NCBI RefSeq assembly: GCF_026241205.1
Contig: NZ_JAPFQM010000001.1
Location: 310,001 to 374,000, forward strand
DNA: 64,000 nucleotides
From: Thermomicrobium sp. 4228-Ro
Lineage (GTDB): Bacteria > Chloroflexota > Chloroflexia > Thermomicrobiales > Thermomicrobiaceae
Direction of reading: 5' to 3'
The translations under genes were made by a program, and so were the position numbers. Below, piece after piece: positions 19,935-29,512 of this stretch (position 1 is the first letter of the stretch; each line of letters begins with the position of its first letter). The notes under the pieces were generated by a model. It worked only from the letters and a program-made list of their open reading frames with translations. It was not told the origin of the DNA and searched no databases.

Positions 19935-19964
19935 TTGACACGAACGGATGTTCGCACCTATACT
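19935..19964 (+). promoter_or_regulatory. lexA promoter with embedded SOS box
   Basis: -35 TTGACA (19935-19940), 18-base spacer, -10 TATACT (19959-19964). The 14-base inverted repeat CGAACGGATGTTCG (19941-19954) fills the spacer. It matches the Gram-positive type GAAC-N4-GTTC LexA operator exactly. A repressor bound there would block polymerase, so lexA is autoregulated. Confidence 0.92.
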
Positions 19965-20004
19965 GGTCCCGATGTCGAGTGGTTCGAGAAAGCGAAGGGT
20001 TCGC

Positions 20005-20649
20005 ATGGGCAAGCGGTTGACCAAGCGCCAACAGGAGATCCTCGAGTTCATTCGAACGTTCATCGACGAGCATGGCTTTCCGCCCACGGTGCGCGAGATC
20101 CAAGCCGGACTCGGCATCTCGTCCACCAGTGTCGTCGATTATAACCTCAACGTTCTCGAGTATCTCCGCTACATTCGTCGGAACCGCAATATCTCCCGTG
20201 GAATCGAGCTACTCGAGCGCCGCCAAGTTGCCTCCGATCGCATTGTCCGCGTGCCGCTCGTCGGCACCATCGCAGCGGGGCAACCGCTACCGGTTCTCGA
20301 GCCGGTTGAGGCGAACGGCGCGACGGAATATATCGAGATCGGGAGCGCGCTGGTTGGCCAGTCACCACACGAGCTGTATGCCCTGCGGGTCAAGGGTGTC
20401 TCGATGATCGACGCCTTGATCGACGACGGGGATATTGTCATCCTGCGTCGTCAGGCGAGTGCAGAAAACGGTGACACCGTAGCCGCTTGGCTCAAGCGTG
20501 AACAAGAGACCACACTCAAGCGCTTCTACCGCGAGGGCAACCTGATTCGACTGCAACCTGCCAACGCCACGATGCAACCGATCTACACGACACCGGACAA
20601 CGTCGAGATCCAAGGGAAGCTTCTCCTCGTCATTCGACGCTTGGAGTAA
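20005..20649 (+). CDS. lexA: LexA repressor
   Basis: A 214-aa SOS repressor. The N-terminal winged helix (residues 1-65) includes LTKRQQEILEFI and PPTVREIQAGLGISSTSVV. The self-cleavage site is Ala91-Gly92 in GTIAAGQP. The S24-type domain has nucleophile Ser133 in KGVSMID and general base Lys172 in TLKRF. RecA filaments trigger its autocleavage, releasing repair genes. ATG 20005 has GAAGGG five bases upstream; upstream ATGs lie in the promoter. The operator in its own promoter shows autoregulation. Note that Asp replaces the second residue after Ser-Met-Ile compared with some homologues, which is common. Confidence 0.97.
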   Translation: MGKRLTKRQQEILEFIRTFIDEHGFPPTVREIQAGLGISSTSVVDYNLNVLEYLRYIRRNRNISRGIELLERRQVASDRIVRVPLVGTIAAGQPLPVLEPVEANGATEYIEIGSALVGQSPHELYALRVKGVSMIDALIDDGDIVILRRQASAENGDTVAAWLKREQETTLKRFYREGNLIRLQPANATMQPIYTTPDNVEIQGKLLLVIRRLE

Positions 20650-20999
20650 CCCACTGCGGCTGCCGTCAGGACGGGAGAGAAAATCGCGTTCCGCCCTCAC
20701 CGGTACAGCCGCGGCAGCTCCGTGGTCCGACGCCTATTGTCCACTCGCCCGCAGCTCGACGAACCGTGCCCCGGCAGCCGACGCGGCTGCCGCCGTGCGC
20801 GGTCGGACACAGAACATACGCTGTCCTGAGACCGCCGCGCGTCGAACGTGCACGACCTTTTCGCTCATTCTGCCTTACGTCTACCAACCCAGCACCGAGT
20901 CAGCACCAGAGCAAGAAAGGCTTGCCCTTCCGGAAGTCAGGCACTACACTGCTCGCAGCCAGGCCGACGTACCGCAACAGAGGGAAGGGATAACGGAAG
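20650..20999. other. Intergenic region lexA to DUF4013 gene
   Basis: About 350 bases without a convincing gene. It holds an 8-bp inverted repeat (20772-20779 with 20785-20792) without a T run, and the promoter at 20922-20950. Another copy of the GGCTGCCG half lies just after the lexA stop. Nothing else was recognised. Confidence 0.6.
20922..20950 (+). promoter_or_regulatory. Promoter of the DUF4013 gene
   Basis: TTGCCC (20922-20927), 17 bases, TACACT (20945-20950), about 50 bases before ATG 21000. Spacing is ideal and the next gene is in the right orientation. Confidence 0.65.
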
Positions 21000-21680
21000 A
21001 TGGATATCGGTCGCGCATTCTCCTACGTGTTTCAGGATCCTCAATGGCTCAAAAAGCTCCTCATCGCGCTCGTCATGCTGATCATCCCGATCATCGGCTG
21101 GTTGATCCTGTTCGGGTACATTCTGCGTATCGTACGAGGAGTAGCCAGCGGCTCGGACGTCCCACTCCCGGAGTGGGACGACTTCGGGCGAGACCTCGCC
21201 CTCGGCTTCAAAGGTGCGGTGACGTCCTTCGTCTGGTCGCTCCCCGCCACGCTCATCGGCGTGTGCTCGCAGGTGGCGAGCGTCCTGTCTACCGATAACG
21301 GCGGGCGCGGGAGCGGGCTCGGAGCGTTCACACTGGCTGCGATCTGTCTCGGTTGCGTCTCGTTCATTCTTTCTTTCGCGACCACCTACGTTCTCCCGGT
21401 TCCGCTCAGCCGGCTCGCGGTGACGGACCGGCTGAGCGAAGCGTTCGCGCTCTCCGAAATCTTCAGGGAGATCGGTCGGGCAGCGACGCCCCTCCTGCTC
21501 GTGTTGCTGATCACGGTTGGTCTCAGTTTCTTCGCCTTGTTCGGCGTCTTGTTGTGTATCGTCGGTATCGTCGCGACGATCCTCTATGCGTACCTCGTGC
21601 AAGCACACCTCTGGGGGCAAGTCCGCCGCCAGCTCCAGTCCGGCGAGACTACCGGTGCTCCGGTACCGGTCGTGACGTGA
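21000..21680 (+). CDS. DUF4013 integral membrane protein
   Basis: A 226-aa protein with the DUF4013 pattern: MDIGRAFSYVFQDPQWLKKLLI at the start, a first helix (LIALVMLIIPIIGWLILFGY), GSDVPLPEWDDFGRDLALGF, and further helices around residues 110-140 and 160-205. Members are predicted polytopic membrane proteins of unknown function, common in Chloroflexota and archaea. It is monocistronic between two large gaps and has GGGA-type ribosome sites upstream. Transport or membrane maintenance would be speculation. Confidence 0.8.
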   Translation: MDIGRAFSYVFQDPQWLKKLLIALVMLIIPIIGWLILFGYILRIVRGVASGSDVPLPEWDDFGRDLALGFKGAVTSFVWSLPATLIGVCSQVASVLSTDNGGRGSGLGAFTLAAICLGCVSFILSFATTYVLPVPLSRLAVTDRLSEAFALSEIFREIGRAATPLLLVLLITVGLSFFALFGVLLCIVGIVATILYAYLVQAHLWGQVRRQLQSGETTGAPVPVVT

Positions 21681-22100
21681 CGGCACCCTCGATCGGCCAG
21701 AGGAAGCACGGCGATGCGGCACCGCGTTCGCGAAAACCAGTTGTTCGGTCGGTTGCGCACGCATGCACCTCAGCGGAAGGAGAGTCCAACGAGGACAACC
21801 GTGTCGATAACCACCGATCGGCAAAGGGACGAACCGACGTGAGCACGAAAGACCTCGAACTCGGCAGTCAGCCGGTCTGCTCAGGCCCATCGGCACCCGC
21901 TCGACTCGAGATTCCAGACATCGAGCGGACTGAAGCGGCGCGGGTGGTCCGGGAGCGGCGGAGTGTGGGGCGCGAGACAGCGCACGGCTGGAGGGACCGG
22001 CCGATCTTGCACCCGCCGATCGCACGAGGGTTGCTACGGAACGACTCAAGGGTTATACTCCTCGAGCGAAGTATGAGAACGGTCGAGGTGGCAGGCGGCG
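21681..22100. other. Intergenic region upstream of the dnaJ-like gene
   Basis: About 420 bases. A GTG-started frame at 21840 runs through into the dnaJ-like gene in another frame and shows no family similarity, so it is not called. The only supported element is the promoter at 22031-22059. Confidence 0.6.
22031..22059 (+). promoter_or_regulatory. Promoter of the dnaJ-like gene
   Basis: TTGCTA (22031-22036), 17 bases, TATACT (22054-22059), 42 bases before ATG 22101. No CIRCE element is present, so a housekeeping sigma factor is likely. Confidence 0.8.
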
Positions 22101-23126
22101 ATGGAGTTCAAGGATTACTACAAGATCCTCGGCGTGCCGCGCGATGCGGATCAGGAGACGATCCGGAAGGCCTATCTTCGTCTCGCGCGGAAATACCACC
22201 CCGACGTCAATAAGTCGCCCGAGGCTGAGGAAAAATTCAAGGAAATCAACGAAGCCTACGAGGTACTCCGCGACCCCGAGAAGCGCGCCAAGTACGACCG
22301 CTTCGGCGCCGACTGGGAGCGTTACCAGCAAGCGGCTGGCGCGCAGGGCGCTGCCACCGACTTCGCCGAGTGGTTCTTCGGTACTCGCGAGCGGGCACGC
22401 GAACGACGCCGACGCTCGAGCGATTTCTCGGAGTTCTTCGATCTTCTCTTCGGTGACCTCGGCGATCTGTTCGCGAGCGGCGGGGAGCATGTCCGTGTCC
22501 GGGCGCGGCCGGAGCGCGGCCAGGACTACGAGCACCCGATCGAGGTGACGTTGCGCGAGGCGTACCGTGGTGCGACGCGACGGATCGATGTGAAGATCGA
22601 CGAGGTCTGCCCCACCTGCCACGGTACCGGGCTCAACGGACGCGGAATCTGCCGCACCTGCGGTGGAAGCGGCTACATGACACGAACGAAGACGCTCGAA
22701 GTGAAGATCCCACCCGGTGTACGGGAAGGTTCGCGCATCCGTATCGCGGGTCAGGGGGGGCCTGGGGTCAACGGCGGCCCGCCAGGCGACCTCTACTTGC
22801 GCGTTCATCTCCTCCCCGATCCGCAGTTCACGTTGGACGGGGACAACCTGCGCACCGAAGTCGAGGTGCCACTGTATACCGCCATTCTCGGCGGCGAAGT
22901 AACGGTACCGACGCTCGACCGGCCGGTCGTGTTGCGCATACCACCCGGGACCCAGAACGGGCAAGTCTTCCGGCTGCGCGGGAAGGGGATGCCTTCGCTG
23001 CGCACCGGAGAGCGGGGCGATCTCCTCGTAAAGGTGAAGGTCGTCCTCCCGACCGACTTGACCGAGGAGGAACGTCGCCTGTTCCAGCGACTGCGTGAGT
23101 TGCGTGAGGCGCGCGTCCGTGCCTGA
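22101..23126 (+). CDS. DnaJ-type chaperone with a half zinc domain
   Basis: A 341-aa Hsp40. The J domain (residues 1-70) has [20 protein letters not shown] and the HPD motif in RKYHPDVN. A short Phe/Gly/Arg-rich stretch follows. The Cys-rich part (about 170-195) has only two CxxCxGxG-type repeats, CPTCHGTG and CRTCGGSG, where canonical DnaJ has four. The C-terminal substrate-binding domains ([33 protein letters not shown]) are complete. It stimulates DnaK ATPase and delivers substrates. dnaK and grpE are not in the window. It is therefore intermediate between DnaJ and CbpA. purA follows 70 bases downstream. Confidence 0.92.
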   Translation: MEFKDYYKILGVPRDADQETIRKAYLRLARKYHPDVNKSPEAEEKFKEINEAYEVLRDPEKRAKYDRFGADWERYQQAAGAQGAATDFAEWFFGTRERARERRRRSSDFSEFFDLLFGDLGDLFASGGEHVRVRARPERGQDYEHPIEVTLREAYRGATRRIDVKIDEVCPTCHGTGLNGRGICRTCGGSGYMTRTKTLEVKIPPGVREGSRIRIAGQGGPGVNGGPPGDLYLRVHLLPDPQFTLDGDNLRTEVEVPLYTAILGGEVTVPTLDRPVVLRIPPGTQNGQVFRLRGKGMPSLRTGERGDLLVKVKVVLPTDLTEEERRLFQRLRELREARVRA

Positions 23127-23195
23127 CGACCAGCGAGTGCTATAGTTCTGGGGGCATCGTGCCCGCACAGCAGGCTGAGTACGAGGAGACCGTCC

Positions 23196-24491
23196 ATGCC
23201 AGTTGCCATCGTCCTGGGCGGCCAGTGGGGCGACGAGGGGAAAGGGAAGATCACCGATGCCCTCGCTGCCTCCGCCGATGTGGTCATTCGCCCGAACGGC
23301 TCGACGAACGCCGGGCATACGGTGGTCACCGACGACGGCGTCTTCAAGTTGCACGTGATCCCATCGGGCGTCCTCTATCCGCACTGCACGTGCGTGATCG
23401 GTGCCGGGGTTGCGGTCTCGCCACCTGACCTCTTGCGCGAGATCGCCACACTACGCGAGCGGCATTCCCGACTCGGGCAGCTGTACTTGAGCGATCGCGC
23501 CCACGTCATCATGCCCTACCATCCGCTCCTCGATGCCTACGAGGAGCAGCGTCGCGGTGCGGCAGGAATCGGCACGACCCTCCGCGGCAACGGACCTGCC
23601 TTCACCGACAAAGTCGCCCGGCGTGGGATCCGTGTCGCTGATCTCCTACCCGGCGCGGAGGCGTTCTTGCGCCAGAAGCTCGAAATCCTCCTCCCGGAAA
23701 AGAACACCCTCTTCGTCCACCTTTATGGGCGCGAGCCGATCGATCTCGAGGAACTGCTCCGCGAGGCCCGGTACTGGGGCGAGCAACTGGCGCCGTACGT
23801 TATCGCGGCGGAGGTCTTCGTTCAGGACGCGATCGCAGCGGGGAAGCGCGTTATCGTCGAGGCTGCCCAAGGAACGATGCTCGACCTCGACTACGGTACC
23901 TACCCTTATGTGACATCGAGTCCGCCGACCGCTGCTGGAGCATGTCAGGGGGCCGGTATCGCACCGACCCAGGTCGACCGTGTCGTCGGTGTGTTCAAGG
24001 CCTACACGACTCGAGTCGGAGCAGGTCCCTTCCCCACCGAACTCCACGACGACATCGGCCAGCTCCTGCGTGAGCGTGGCCGTGAATACGGGACGACGAC
24101 CGGTCGGCCACGCCGTGTCGGCTGGTTCGATGCAGTAGCGGCACGGTACACGGCCCGCCTCAACGGTATGACCGAAGCGGCCTTGACCAAGCTCGATATG
24201 CTCGATCCCTTGCCGGAGATCCGTATCTGCACCGGCTACCGGCTCGGCAATCAGCTCCTGTCTGCCCCACCGGCCCGCATCGATCTGTACGAAACGATCG
24301 AACCGGTCTACGAGACGCTACCGGGCTGGCGCTCCGATACGAGCCACGCGGCCTCGTTCAGCGAGCTGCCGCTCGAAGCACGTCGCTATGTCGAACGCAT
24401 CGAGGAATTGATCGGCGTACCGATCACGATGATCGGCATCGGGCCAGCCCGGCGGCAGATCGTCTGGCGGCATGCCGAAGCGTTGGCTTGA
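23196..24491 (+). CDS. purA: Adenylosuccinate synthetase
   Basis: A 431-aa enzyme making adenylosuccinate from IMP, aspartate and GTP, the first step from IMP to AMP. The GTP-binding N-terminus [14 protein letters not shown] is clear. [10 protein letters not shown], the [14 protein letters not shown] motif, the [19 protein letters not shown] motif and the [11 protein letters not shown] motif follow. ATG 23196 is the only sensible start. The next gene, fabZ, begins 13 bases after the stop, so purA probably heads the fabZ-glycosyltransferase transcript. Confidence 0.97.
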   Translation: MPVAIVLGGQWGDEGKGKITDALAASADVVIRPNGSTNAGHTVVTDDGVFKLHVIPSGVLYPHCTCVIGAGVAVSPPDLLREIATLRERHSRLGQLYLSDRAHVIMPYHPLLDAYEEQRRGAAGIGTTLRGNGPAFTDKVARRGIRVADLLPGAEAFLRQKLEILLPEKNTLFVHLYGREPIDLEELLREARYWGEQLAPYVIAAEVFVQDAIAAGKRVIVEAAQGTMLDLDYGTYPYVTSSPPTAAGACQGAGIAPTQVDRVVGVFKAYTTRVGAGPFPTELHDDIGQLLRERGREYGTTTGRPRRVGWFDAVAARYTARLNGMTEAALTKLDMLDPLPEIRICTGYRLGNQLLSAPPARIDLYETIEPVYETLPGWRSDTSHAASFSELPLEARRYVERIEELIGVPITMIGIGPARRQIVWRHAEALA

Positions 24492-24504
24492 GGGACGGGT
24501 GTCG

Positions 24505-24957
24505 ATGATCCTCGAAGCCTGGCAGATTCAGGAAATTCTCCCACACCGCTATCCCTTCCTGCTGGTCGATCGCATCGTCGAAATCGAGTGGGGACAGCGC
24601 GCCGTCGGCATCAAGAACGTGACGGTGAACGAGCCGTTCTTCGTCGGACACTTTCCCGGTAATCCCGTCATGCCGGGCGTCCTGATCGTCGAAGCGCTCG
24701 CTCAAGTGGGTGCCGTGGCGCTCCTCGGTCATGAGGAATACCGCGGGAAAATGGCCTTCTTCGCTGGCATCGATCGCGTGCGCTTCAAGCGCCCCGTGCG
24801 ACCGGGCGACACGCTCCGCCTCGAGGTTCAGCTCGGCAAGATCCGCCGGAATATCGGCACCGGTACGGGGAAAGCGACCGTCGATGGGGAACTCGCCGCC
24901 GAAGGCGAGATCCTCTTCGCGATCCTGGATCCGGACATGGCTCGATCGGCGCGCTGA
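24505..24957 (+). CDS. fabZ: 3-hydroxyacyl-ACP dehydratase FabZ
   Basis: A 150-aa hot-dog-fold dehydratase of the fatty-acid elongation cycle. The catalytic His lies in [14 protein letters not shown] and the catalytic Glu in [16 protein letters not shown]; the [17 protein letters not shown] loop is conserved. ATG 24505 has a GAGGGA site ten bases upstream; a GTG at 24499 is possible. It is followed after three bases by a glycosyltransferase gene, so fatty-acid and sugar-transfer functions share one transcript. Confidence 0.95.
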   Translation: MILEAWQIQEILPHRYPFLLVDRIVEIEWGQRAVGIKNVTVNEPFFVGHFPGNPVMPGVLIVEALAQVGAVALLGHEEYRGKMAFFAGIDRVRFKRPVRPGDTLRLEVQLGKIRRNIGTGTGKATVDGELAAEGEILFAILDPDMARSAR

Positions 24958-24960
24958 CGG

Positions 24961-25995
24961 ATGCAGCGCATCCTGGTCGTGAAACCATGTTGCCTGGGCG
25001 ACGCGCTGATGGCGACACCAGTGCTCCGTGCGCTCCGCACGGCTTACCCAAAGGCCACCATCGACGTGGTCGTCTCTGCTTGGGCTGCTCCGGCCTTCGA
25101 CGAGCATCCCGCGGTACGACGGCTGATCGCGTACCCTGAGCGACCGACAATCGCGCGGATCGTTCGTTTGGCCAGCCGCCTGGCGAGGGAGCGCTACGAC
25201 TGGGCGCTCGGACTCGATCGCTCACCCTACGTCGGAGCACTCCTCTGGCTGAGTCGCGTACCGCTTCGAGCCGGGCTCGGTTACGGCTGGCGTGCACGGT
25301 TCTACACGCACCCCGTCCGCCCGAACCCGACACAGCATGAAACGGAAGCCTACCTTGCCGTCAGTCGCGCGCTCGGTGTACCGGACCAGGGTTTCGAACC
25401 CGAATACTTCGTCCCGCCTTCAGTACGGGAGACGATGCTCGCCCGTACTGCTCCCTTTGCGCGACCGCTTATCGTTCTGCATCCCGGCGGTGCTGTGAAC
25501 CCGGGGAGTCACCTGCTCGCTAAGCGGTGGCCACCCGATCGTTTTGCAGGCCTCGCCGATCGACTCGTGAACCGGTTCGGTGCGACCGTCATCCTGGTGG
25601 GTGGACCCACCGACCGCGAAGCAGTCGAGGCTGTCCGTCGTCTGGCTCGGCAATGCCTGGTCGATTGGTCCGGCCAGCTGTCGTGGAAGGAACTGGCGGG
25701 TCTCCTGGCCGTGGCTGACCTCTTCGTCGGGAACGACACGGGCGCGGGGCATCTGGCAGCCGCTGTCGGGACAGCGACCGTCTCCATTTTCGGTCCGACG
25801 AGTCCGCTGCGGTACCGGCCGCTCGGTCGCCGTGCGATCGTCTGTGCGCCGCCAGCCAGCTGGCACATTGCAACCGAGCAGGACTTGCGTCGGCCGTTCG
25901 CGATACCGGAGCAGTTCGACATGCGCTTGGTAACGGTGGAAGAGGTCTTCGCAGCGTGCTGCGCCCTCCTCCAGATCGATGGGAAACTGGTATGA
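24961..25995 (+). CDS. Glycosyltransferase family 9 protein (first copy)
   Basis: A 344-aa GT9 (ADP-heptose:LPS heptosyltransferase-like) protein. The N-terminal ILVVKPCCLGDALMATPVLRALR is typical, and so is the C-terminal nucleotide-sugar site WKELAGLLAVADLFVGNDTGAGHLAAAVGT with FGPTSPLRY. Sugar donor and acceptor cannot be deduced; organisms of this type lack classical LPS. The stop overlaps the start of the next GT9 gene (ATGATG), showing translational coupling in the purA-fabZ-glycosyltransferase operon. Confidence 0.9.
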   Translation: MQRILVVKPCCLGDALMATPVLRALRTAYPKATIDVVVSAWAAPAFDEHPAVRRLIAYPERPTIARIVRLASRLARERYDWALGLDRSPYVGALLWLSRVPLRAGLGYGWRARFYTHPVRPNPTQHETEAYLAVSRALGVPDQGFEPEYFVPPSVRETMLARTAPFARPLIVLHPGGAVNPGSHLLAKRWPPDRFAGLADRLVNRFGATVILVGGPTDREAVEAVRRLARQCLVDWSGQLSWKELAGLLAVADLFVGNDTGAGHLAAAVGTATVSIFGPTSPLRYRPLGRRAIVCAPPASWHIATEQDLRRPFAIPEQFDMRLVTVEEVFAACCALLQIDGKLV

Positions 25996-27149
25996 TGCGT
26001 GCTGTGGCACGCGCACTCGCACGAGCCATCGGACGCTCGCTTCCATCACCGGTGACTCCACCTGCACCGCGCCGAGAGATTCTGCTGATCCAGCCGGATC
26101 ACCTCGGCGATGGCATTCTCGCGCTCCCAGCACTGTGGTGGCTCCGGCGCTCGGTACCGTCACTGCGCCTGACGCTGGCGATCGGCCCATGGAATGTCCC
26201 TCTGTTCAGCACCGTGCGAGGGTACGACGGTCTCCTCGTCCTTGCCTTCCCCGGATTCACTCGCCAAGGTCCACGGACACCGCTCGCTCCGTATCGCCTT
26301 CTCCTCCACGAAGCCGCCCGACTCCGGCGACGGAGCCCGCTCGCCGCAGTGATCTTGCGCGACGATCACTGGTGGGGTGCGTGGCTTTGCGAACTGGCCG
26401 GCATTCCGCTCCGTATCGGCGCTGATCATCCGCATGTCCGTCCCTTCCTCACGCACCCGGTGTCGCTCCACTCGACGCATGTCGCGGCCCGTAACATCGA
26501 ACTCGTCAGTGCGCTCCTCAGCCTCCTCGGAGCCGACCGCGAGGTCGCGGAGATTTCCCCGACTCGTTTCCCGCTGGTCTGGCCGATCGACGAACGTGCA
26601 CAGGAACACTTGGACTGTATCCTACAAGATCACGCTGTCACCCAGCCGTTCGTCGTCGTGCATCCCGGCTCCGGTGCTACTGCCAAGTGCTGGCCAGCCG
26701 ATCGCTGGACGATCGTCATCGATGCGCTCGCTGAACGCGGAATGCATGTCGTCCTCACCGGTTCCGCGAGCGAGCGGCCAGAACTCGAGGCGATCGCCCG
26801 CTCGACCGGTGCTCGGGTCACTGTCCTCGCTGGCATTCTTTCCCTACCGATGCTCGCCGAGCTTTTGCGATGCGCCCAGCTGGTGATCGGCCCGGATACT
26901 GGTCCGCTCCATCTGGCAGTCGCCGTGGGGACGCCCTCGGTGCATCTTTTCGGACCGACCCACCCAGCGCGGTTCGGCCCCTGGGGACCGTCGGATCGCC
27001 ATCGCGTCATTCGCTCACCGTTGGTCTGCTCGCGGTGCGGCGATATCGGACCGGATCGAAGCCTCGGACTCGGTTGTATGATCGCGCTGACGCCCCAGCA
27101 GGTTATCAGCACGGTGGACGAACTCCTGTCATCGAGCGCACCGAGATGA
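25992..27149 (+). CDS. Glycosyltransferase family 9 protein (second copy)
   Basis: A 385-aa GT9 protein with an extra basic N-terminal stretch of ~30 residues before ILLIQPDHLGDGILALPALWWLR. The donor-binding part has VVHPGSGATAKCWPADRW and LVIGPDTGPLHLAVAVGTPSVHLFGPTHP. The C-terminus has a cysteine pattern (CSRCGD...LGCM) seen in many GT9 enzymes. ATG 25992 overlaps the previous stop. The next gene overlaps by four bases. Substrates unknown. Confidence 0.9.
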   Translation: MMRAVARALARAIGRSLPSPVTPPAPRREILLIQPDHLGDGILALPALWWLRRSVPSLRLTLAIGPWNVPLFSTVRGYDGLLVLAFPGFTRQGPRTPLAPYRLLLHEAARLRRRSPLAAVILRDDHWWGAWLCELAGIPLRIGADHPHVRPFLTHPVSLHSTHVAARNIELVSALLSLLGADREVAEISPTRFPLVWPIDERAQEHLDCILQDHAVTQPFVVVHPGSGATAKCWPADRWTIVIDALAERGMHVVLTGSASERPELEAIARSTGARVTVLAGILSLPMLAELLRCAQLVIGPDTGPLHLAVAVGTPSVHLFGPTHPARFGPWGPSDRHRVIRSPLVCSRCGDIGPDRSLGLGCMIALTPQQVISTVDELLSSSAPR

Positions 27150-28294
27150 AACCACGTGTTATCGGCATCGACGCGAGTCGCATCGCAGTCCCGAAGGTGA
27201 CTGGCACCGAGCGGTACGCCCAGTGCATCGTCGAGCACCTGCTCCAGATCGCGACTCCATTCCGGTTTCGCCTCTTCGTCAGAGGCCCGCTCGAGCTTTC
27301 GGTTCCGGCCGAGCGGGCCGAGTTCCGCGTGATTCCCTTCCCACGCCTCTGGACGCATGTCCGTCTGGCTGCCGAGCTCGTGCGACACCCTGTCGACCTT
27401 CTCTTCGTCCCGGCACACGTCCTTCCGGTCTGGTGTCCGGTGCCAGGCGTCGTCACGGTGCACGACCTCGGATACCGGTACGAACCGGAGGCGCATCCTC
27501 TGCTCCAGCGCCTCTACCTTGAGTTCGGCACGCTGCGGAGTGTCCGTCAGGCACGACGAGTGATCGCGATCTCGCAGGCGACCGCTCGCGATCTCGTTCG
27601 CTTCTATCGCGTACCGCCCGAGCGAATCGCCGTCGTCCCGCATGGTGTCGATCGCCAGTTCTCACCTCGGACTGCCGAAGAGGTCGCGCGCGTTCGGGAG
27701 CGCTACGGATTACACAAGCCTTTCCTCTTGCATGTCGGTACGCTGCAACCACGCAAGAACCTCGTCCGGCTGATCCGGGCTTTCGAACGCGTGGCAGCGA
27801 CCGATCACGAGCTCGAACTAATTCTCGCCGGAAAACGTGGCTGGCTGGCCGAGCCGATCGAGACAGCGATAAGGTCGAGCCCGGTACGACAGCGCATCCG
27901 AGTGCTCGGGCACGTCGTGGACAGCGATCTCCCCGCGCTCTATAGCGCTGCTGAGCTGTTCGTCTTCCCGTCGCTCTACGAGGGGTTCGGGCTACCAGTG
28001 CTGGAGGCAATGGCCTGTGGTATCCCGGTCGTGACGAGCCGCCGCGGCGCGCTCGCCGAAATCGCCGGGCCAGCGATCACCTGCGATCCGCTGAGCGTCG
28101 AGGACATCGCTCGTGCGATCGCTGAGGCGCGAGACCCGGTGCATCGGCCGCAACTGGTGCGGGCTGGGCTCGAGCACGCGAAACAATTCACCTGGGAACG
28201 ATCGGCGCACCTTACTCTGGATGTTCTCGCGGAGGCGATCGGAACACGTCATGCTGACACGGTTTCATCGCATACTCGTCGTGAAGATCGCTGA
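27146..28294 (+). CDS. Glycosyltransferase family 4 (GT-B) protein
   Basis: A 382-aa retaining GT-B glycosyltransferase. Recognisable are the N-terminal VIGIDASRIAVPKVTGTERYA, VTVHDLGYRYEPEAH, VVPHGVDRQFSP, LHVGTLQPRKNLVRLIRAF, and the EX7E motif region ELFVFPSLYEGFGLPVLEAMACGIPVV. This group includes mannosyltransferases of cell-surface glycolipids such as the PIM pathway. The start overlaps the second GT9 and the 3' end overlaps the third GT9 by 44 bases, giving a tightly packed set. Donor sugar not determinable. Confidence 0.9.
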   Translation: MKPRVIGIDASRIAVPKVTGTERYAQCIVEHLLQIATPFRFRLFVRGPLELSVPAERAEFRVIPFPRLWTHVRLAAELVRHPVDLLFVPAHVLPVWCPVPGVVTVHDLGYRYEPEAHPLLQRLYLEFGTLRSVRQARRVIAISQATARDLVRFYRVPPERIAVVPHGVDRQFSPRTAEEVARVRERYGLHKPFLLHVGTLQPRKNLVRLIRAFERVAATDHELELILAGKRGWLAEPIETAIRSSPVRQRIRVLGHVVDSDLPALYSAAELFVFPSLYEGFGLPVLEAMACGIPVVTSRRGALAEIAGPAITCDPLSVEDIARAIAEARDPVHRPQLVRAGLEHAKQFTWERSAHLTLDVLAEAIGTRHADTVSSHTRREDR

Positions 28295-29384
28295 TCTCGG
28301 CGACACGGTTCTCATCCTCCCGGCTATCCGCGCCCTTCGGCGTGCCTTTCCCGAGGCGAGGATCGATCTTCTGACGTCACCGGTCGGTGCGGAACTCGCC
28401 GCCCTTTGTCCCGATATCGACGGTATACACGTCGTGGACAAAGCCAAGCTGCGAGAAGCGCGCGGTTTCCTGACCCTCGGTCGAACCTGTTGGACTCTCA
28501 CCCGCGCCGGTTACGATGCGGTGGTCCTGCTCCATCACCTCACGACCAGGGCCGGATGGTGGCTGTATCGCTTGCTCCTCGCAGCGACGCGCAGTCCGGT
28601 AACCGTCGGTCTCGATAACGGAACGGGCGGATTTTTTACCCATCCGATACCAGATCGAGGCTTCGGTGCGTCCTCCGAATGGCAGTACGCACTGCAGGCA
28701 GTCGAGGCACTCGGTGCCACCGGCCAGGTGAGTGGCCCCTATCTCGTCATACCGGAGGCGGCGCGGCGAGCTGCATCTCGACTTCTGGCATCCGTACCCC
28801 GGCCGTACGTGGTGATCCATCCCGGTGTCGGTCCGTTCGCACCAGCCCGACTGTGGCCGCCCGACCACTTCGGAACCGTTGCCCGTCAGCTCGCTGACGC
28901 TGGATTCGGCATCGTCGTGACCGGAACAGCGCACGAGACAGACCTGGCACGCCCCATCCAGCGAGTAGCGCGTGCACTCGATCTGGCAGGGCGCACCAGT
29001 CTCCCGGTGCTGGCAGCAGTACTGGCCGACGCTGCCCTCGTCATCGGCAGCGACTGCGGTGTGGTTCACCTCGCGGCAGCACTCGACCGGCCGACGCTCG
29101 CCCTGTTCGGCCCGACGAACGTCGAAGCCTGGCGTCCACTCGGCAGCACGATCGTGACACCGGACGGCACGCCGCCTTCCGGCACGCGGATCGTTGCGCT
29201 GACGCGACAGCTGCCGTGCTCGCCCTGCTGTTACGTCGGCTATCGGATCGGTCGCCCACATGGTTGTCGTGTCCGGAGCTGTTTGCGCCAACTCCAGCCC
29301 GAACCGGTCGCCCGCCTCGCACTGGCACTGGTCGGGAATGCTCCGTCTCCTACCTCCGATAGCGGGATTCCTTCTGCACGGTAG
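28251..29384 (+). CDS. Glycosyltransferase family 9 protein (third copy)
   Basis: A 377-aa GT9 protein with [48 protein letters not shown] and [27 protein letters not shown]. The C-terminus carries several cysteines (CSPCCYVG ... CRVRSC). ATG 28251 lies inside the 3' end of the GT4 gene. It ends the glycosyltransferase run; the following gap holds a new promoter for ino1. Sugar and acceptor unknown. Confidence 0.9.
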   Translation: MLTRFHRILVVKIADLGDTVLILPAIRALRRAFPEARIDLLTSPVGAELAALCPDIDGIHVVDKAKLREARGFLTLGRTCWTLTRAGYDAVVLLHHLTTRAGWWLYRLLLAATRSPVTVGLDNGTGGFFTHPIPDRGFGASSEWQYALQAVEALGATGQVSGPYLVIPEAARRAASRLLASVPRPYVVIHPGVGPFAPARLWPPDHFGTVARQLADAGFGIVVTGTAHETDLARPIQRVARALDLAGRTSLPVLAAVLADAALVIGSDCGVVHLAAALDRPTLALFGPTNVEAWRPLGSTIVTPDGTPPSGTRIVALTRQLPCSPCCYVGYRIGRPHGCRVRSCLRQLQPEPVARLALALVGNAPSPTSDSGIPSAR

Positions 29385-29420
29385 AGCCCCGCGGGCACGA
29401 AGACGCGAAGACCGGTCGCA

Positions 29421-29449
29421 TTGACGGGGGCTCATCGTCGCTTTACAAT
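29421..29449 (+). promoter_or_regulatory. ino1 promoter
   Basis: TTGACG (29421-29426), 17 bases, TACAAT (29444-29449), about 64 bases before GTG 29513. Near-consensus at both hexamers, so the inositol genes form their own transcription unit. Confidence 0.85.
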
Positions 29450-29512
29450 CGCCCCGGAACTGGAGACCGTTTTCGTGTTGGACTCGTCTTGAGGAGAGGA
29501 AAGCGATCGGCC

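Noticed and set aside
20772-20792. Perfect 8-bp inverted repeat after lexA
   Set aside because: About 120 bases beyond the lexA stop, with no T run; kept only as a note in the intergenic entry, not as a terminator.
22044-22050. ACTCAAG, half of a HAIR (HspR) operator, in the dnaJ promoter
   Set aside because: The partner CTTGAGT at the required spacing is absent, so one half-site is not enough.
21840-22213. GTG-started frame before and into the dnaJ-like gene
   Set aside because: Runs through the dnaJ promoter and J domain in another frame, and shows no similarity to HspR or other regulators.
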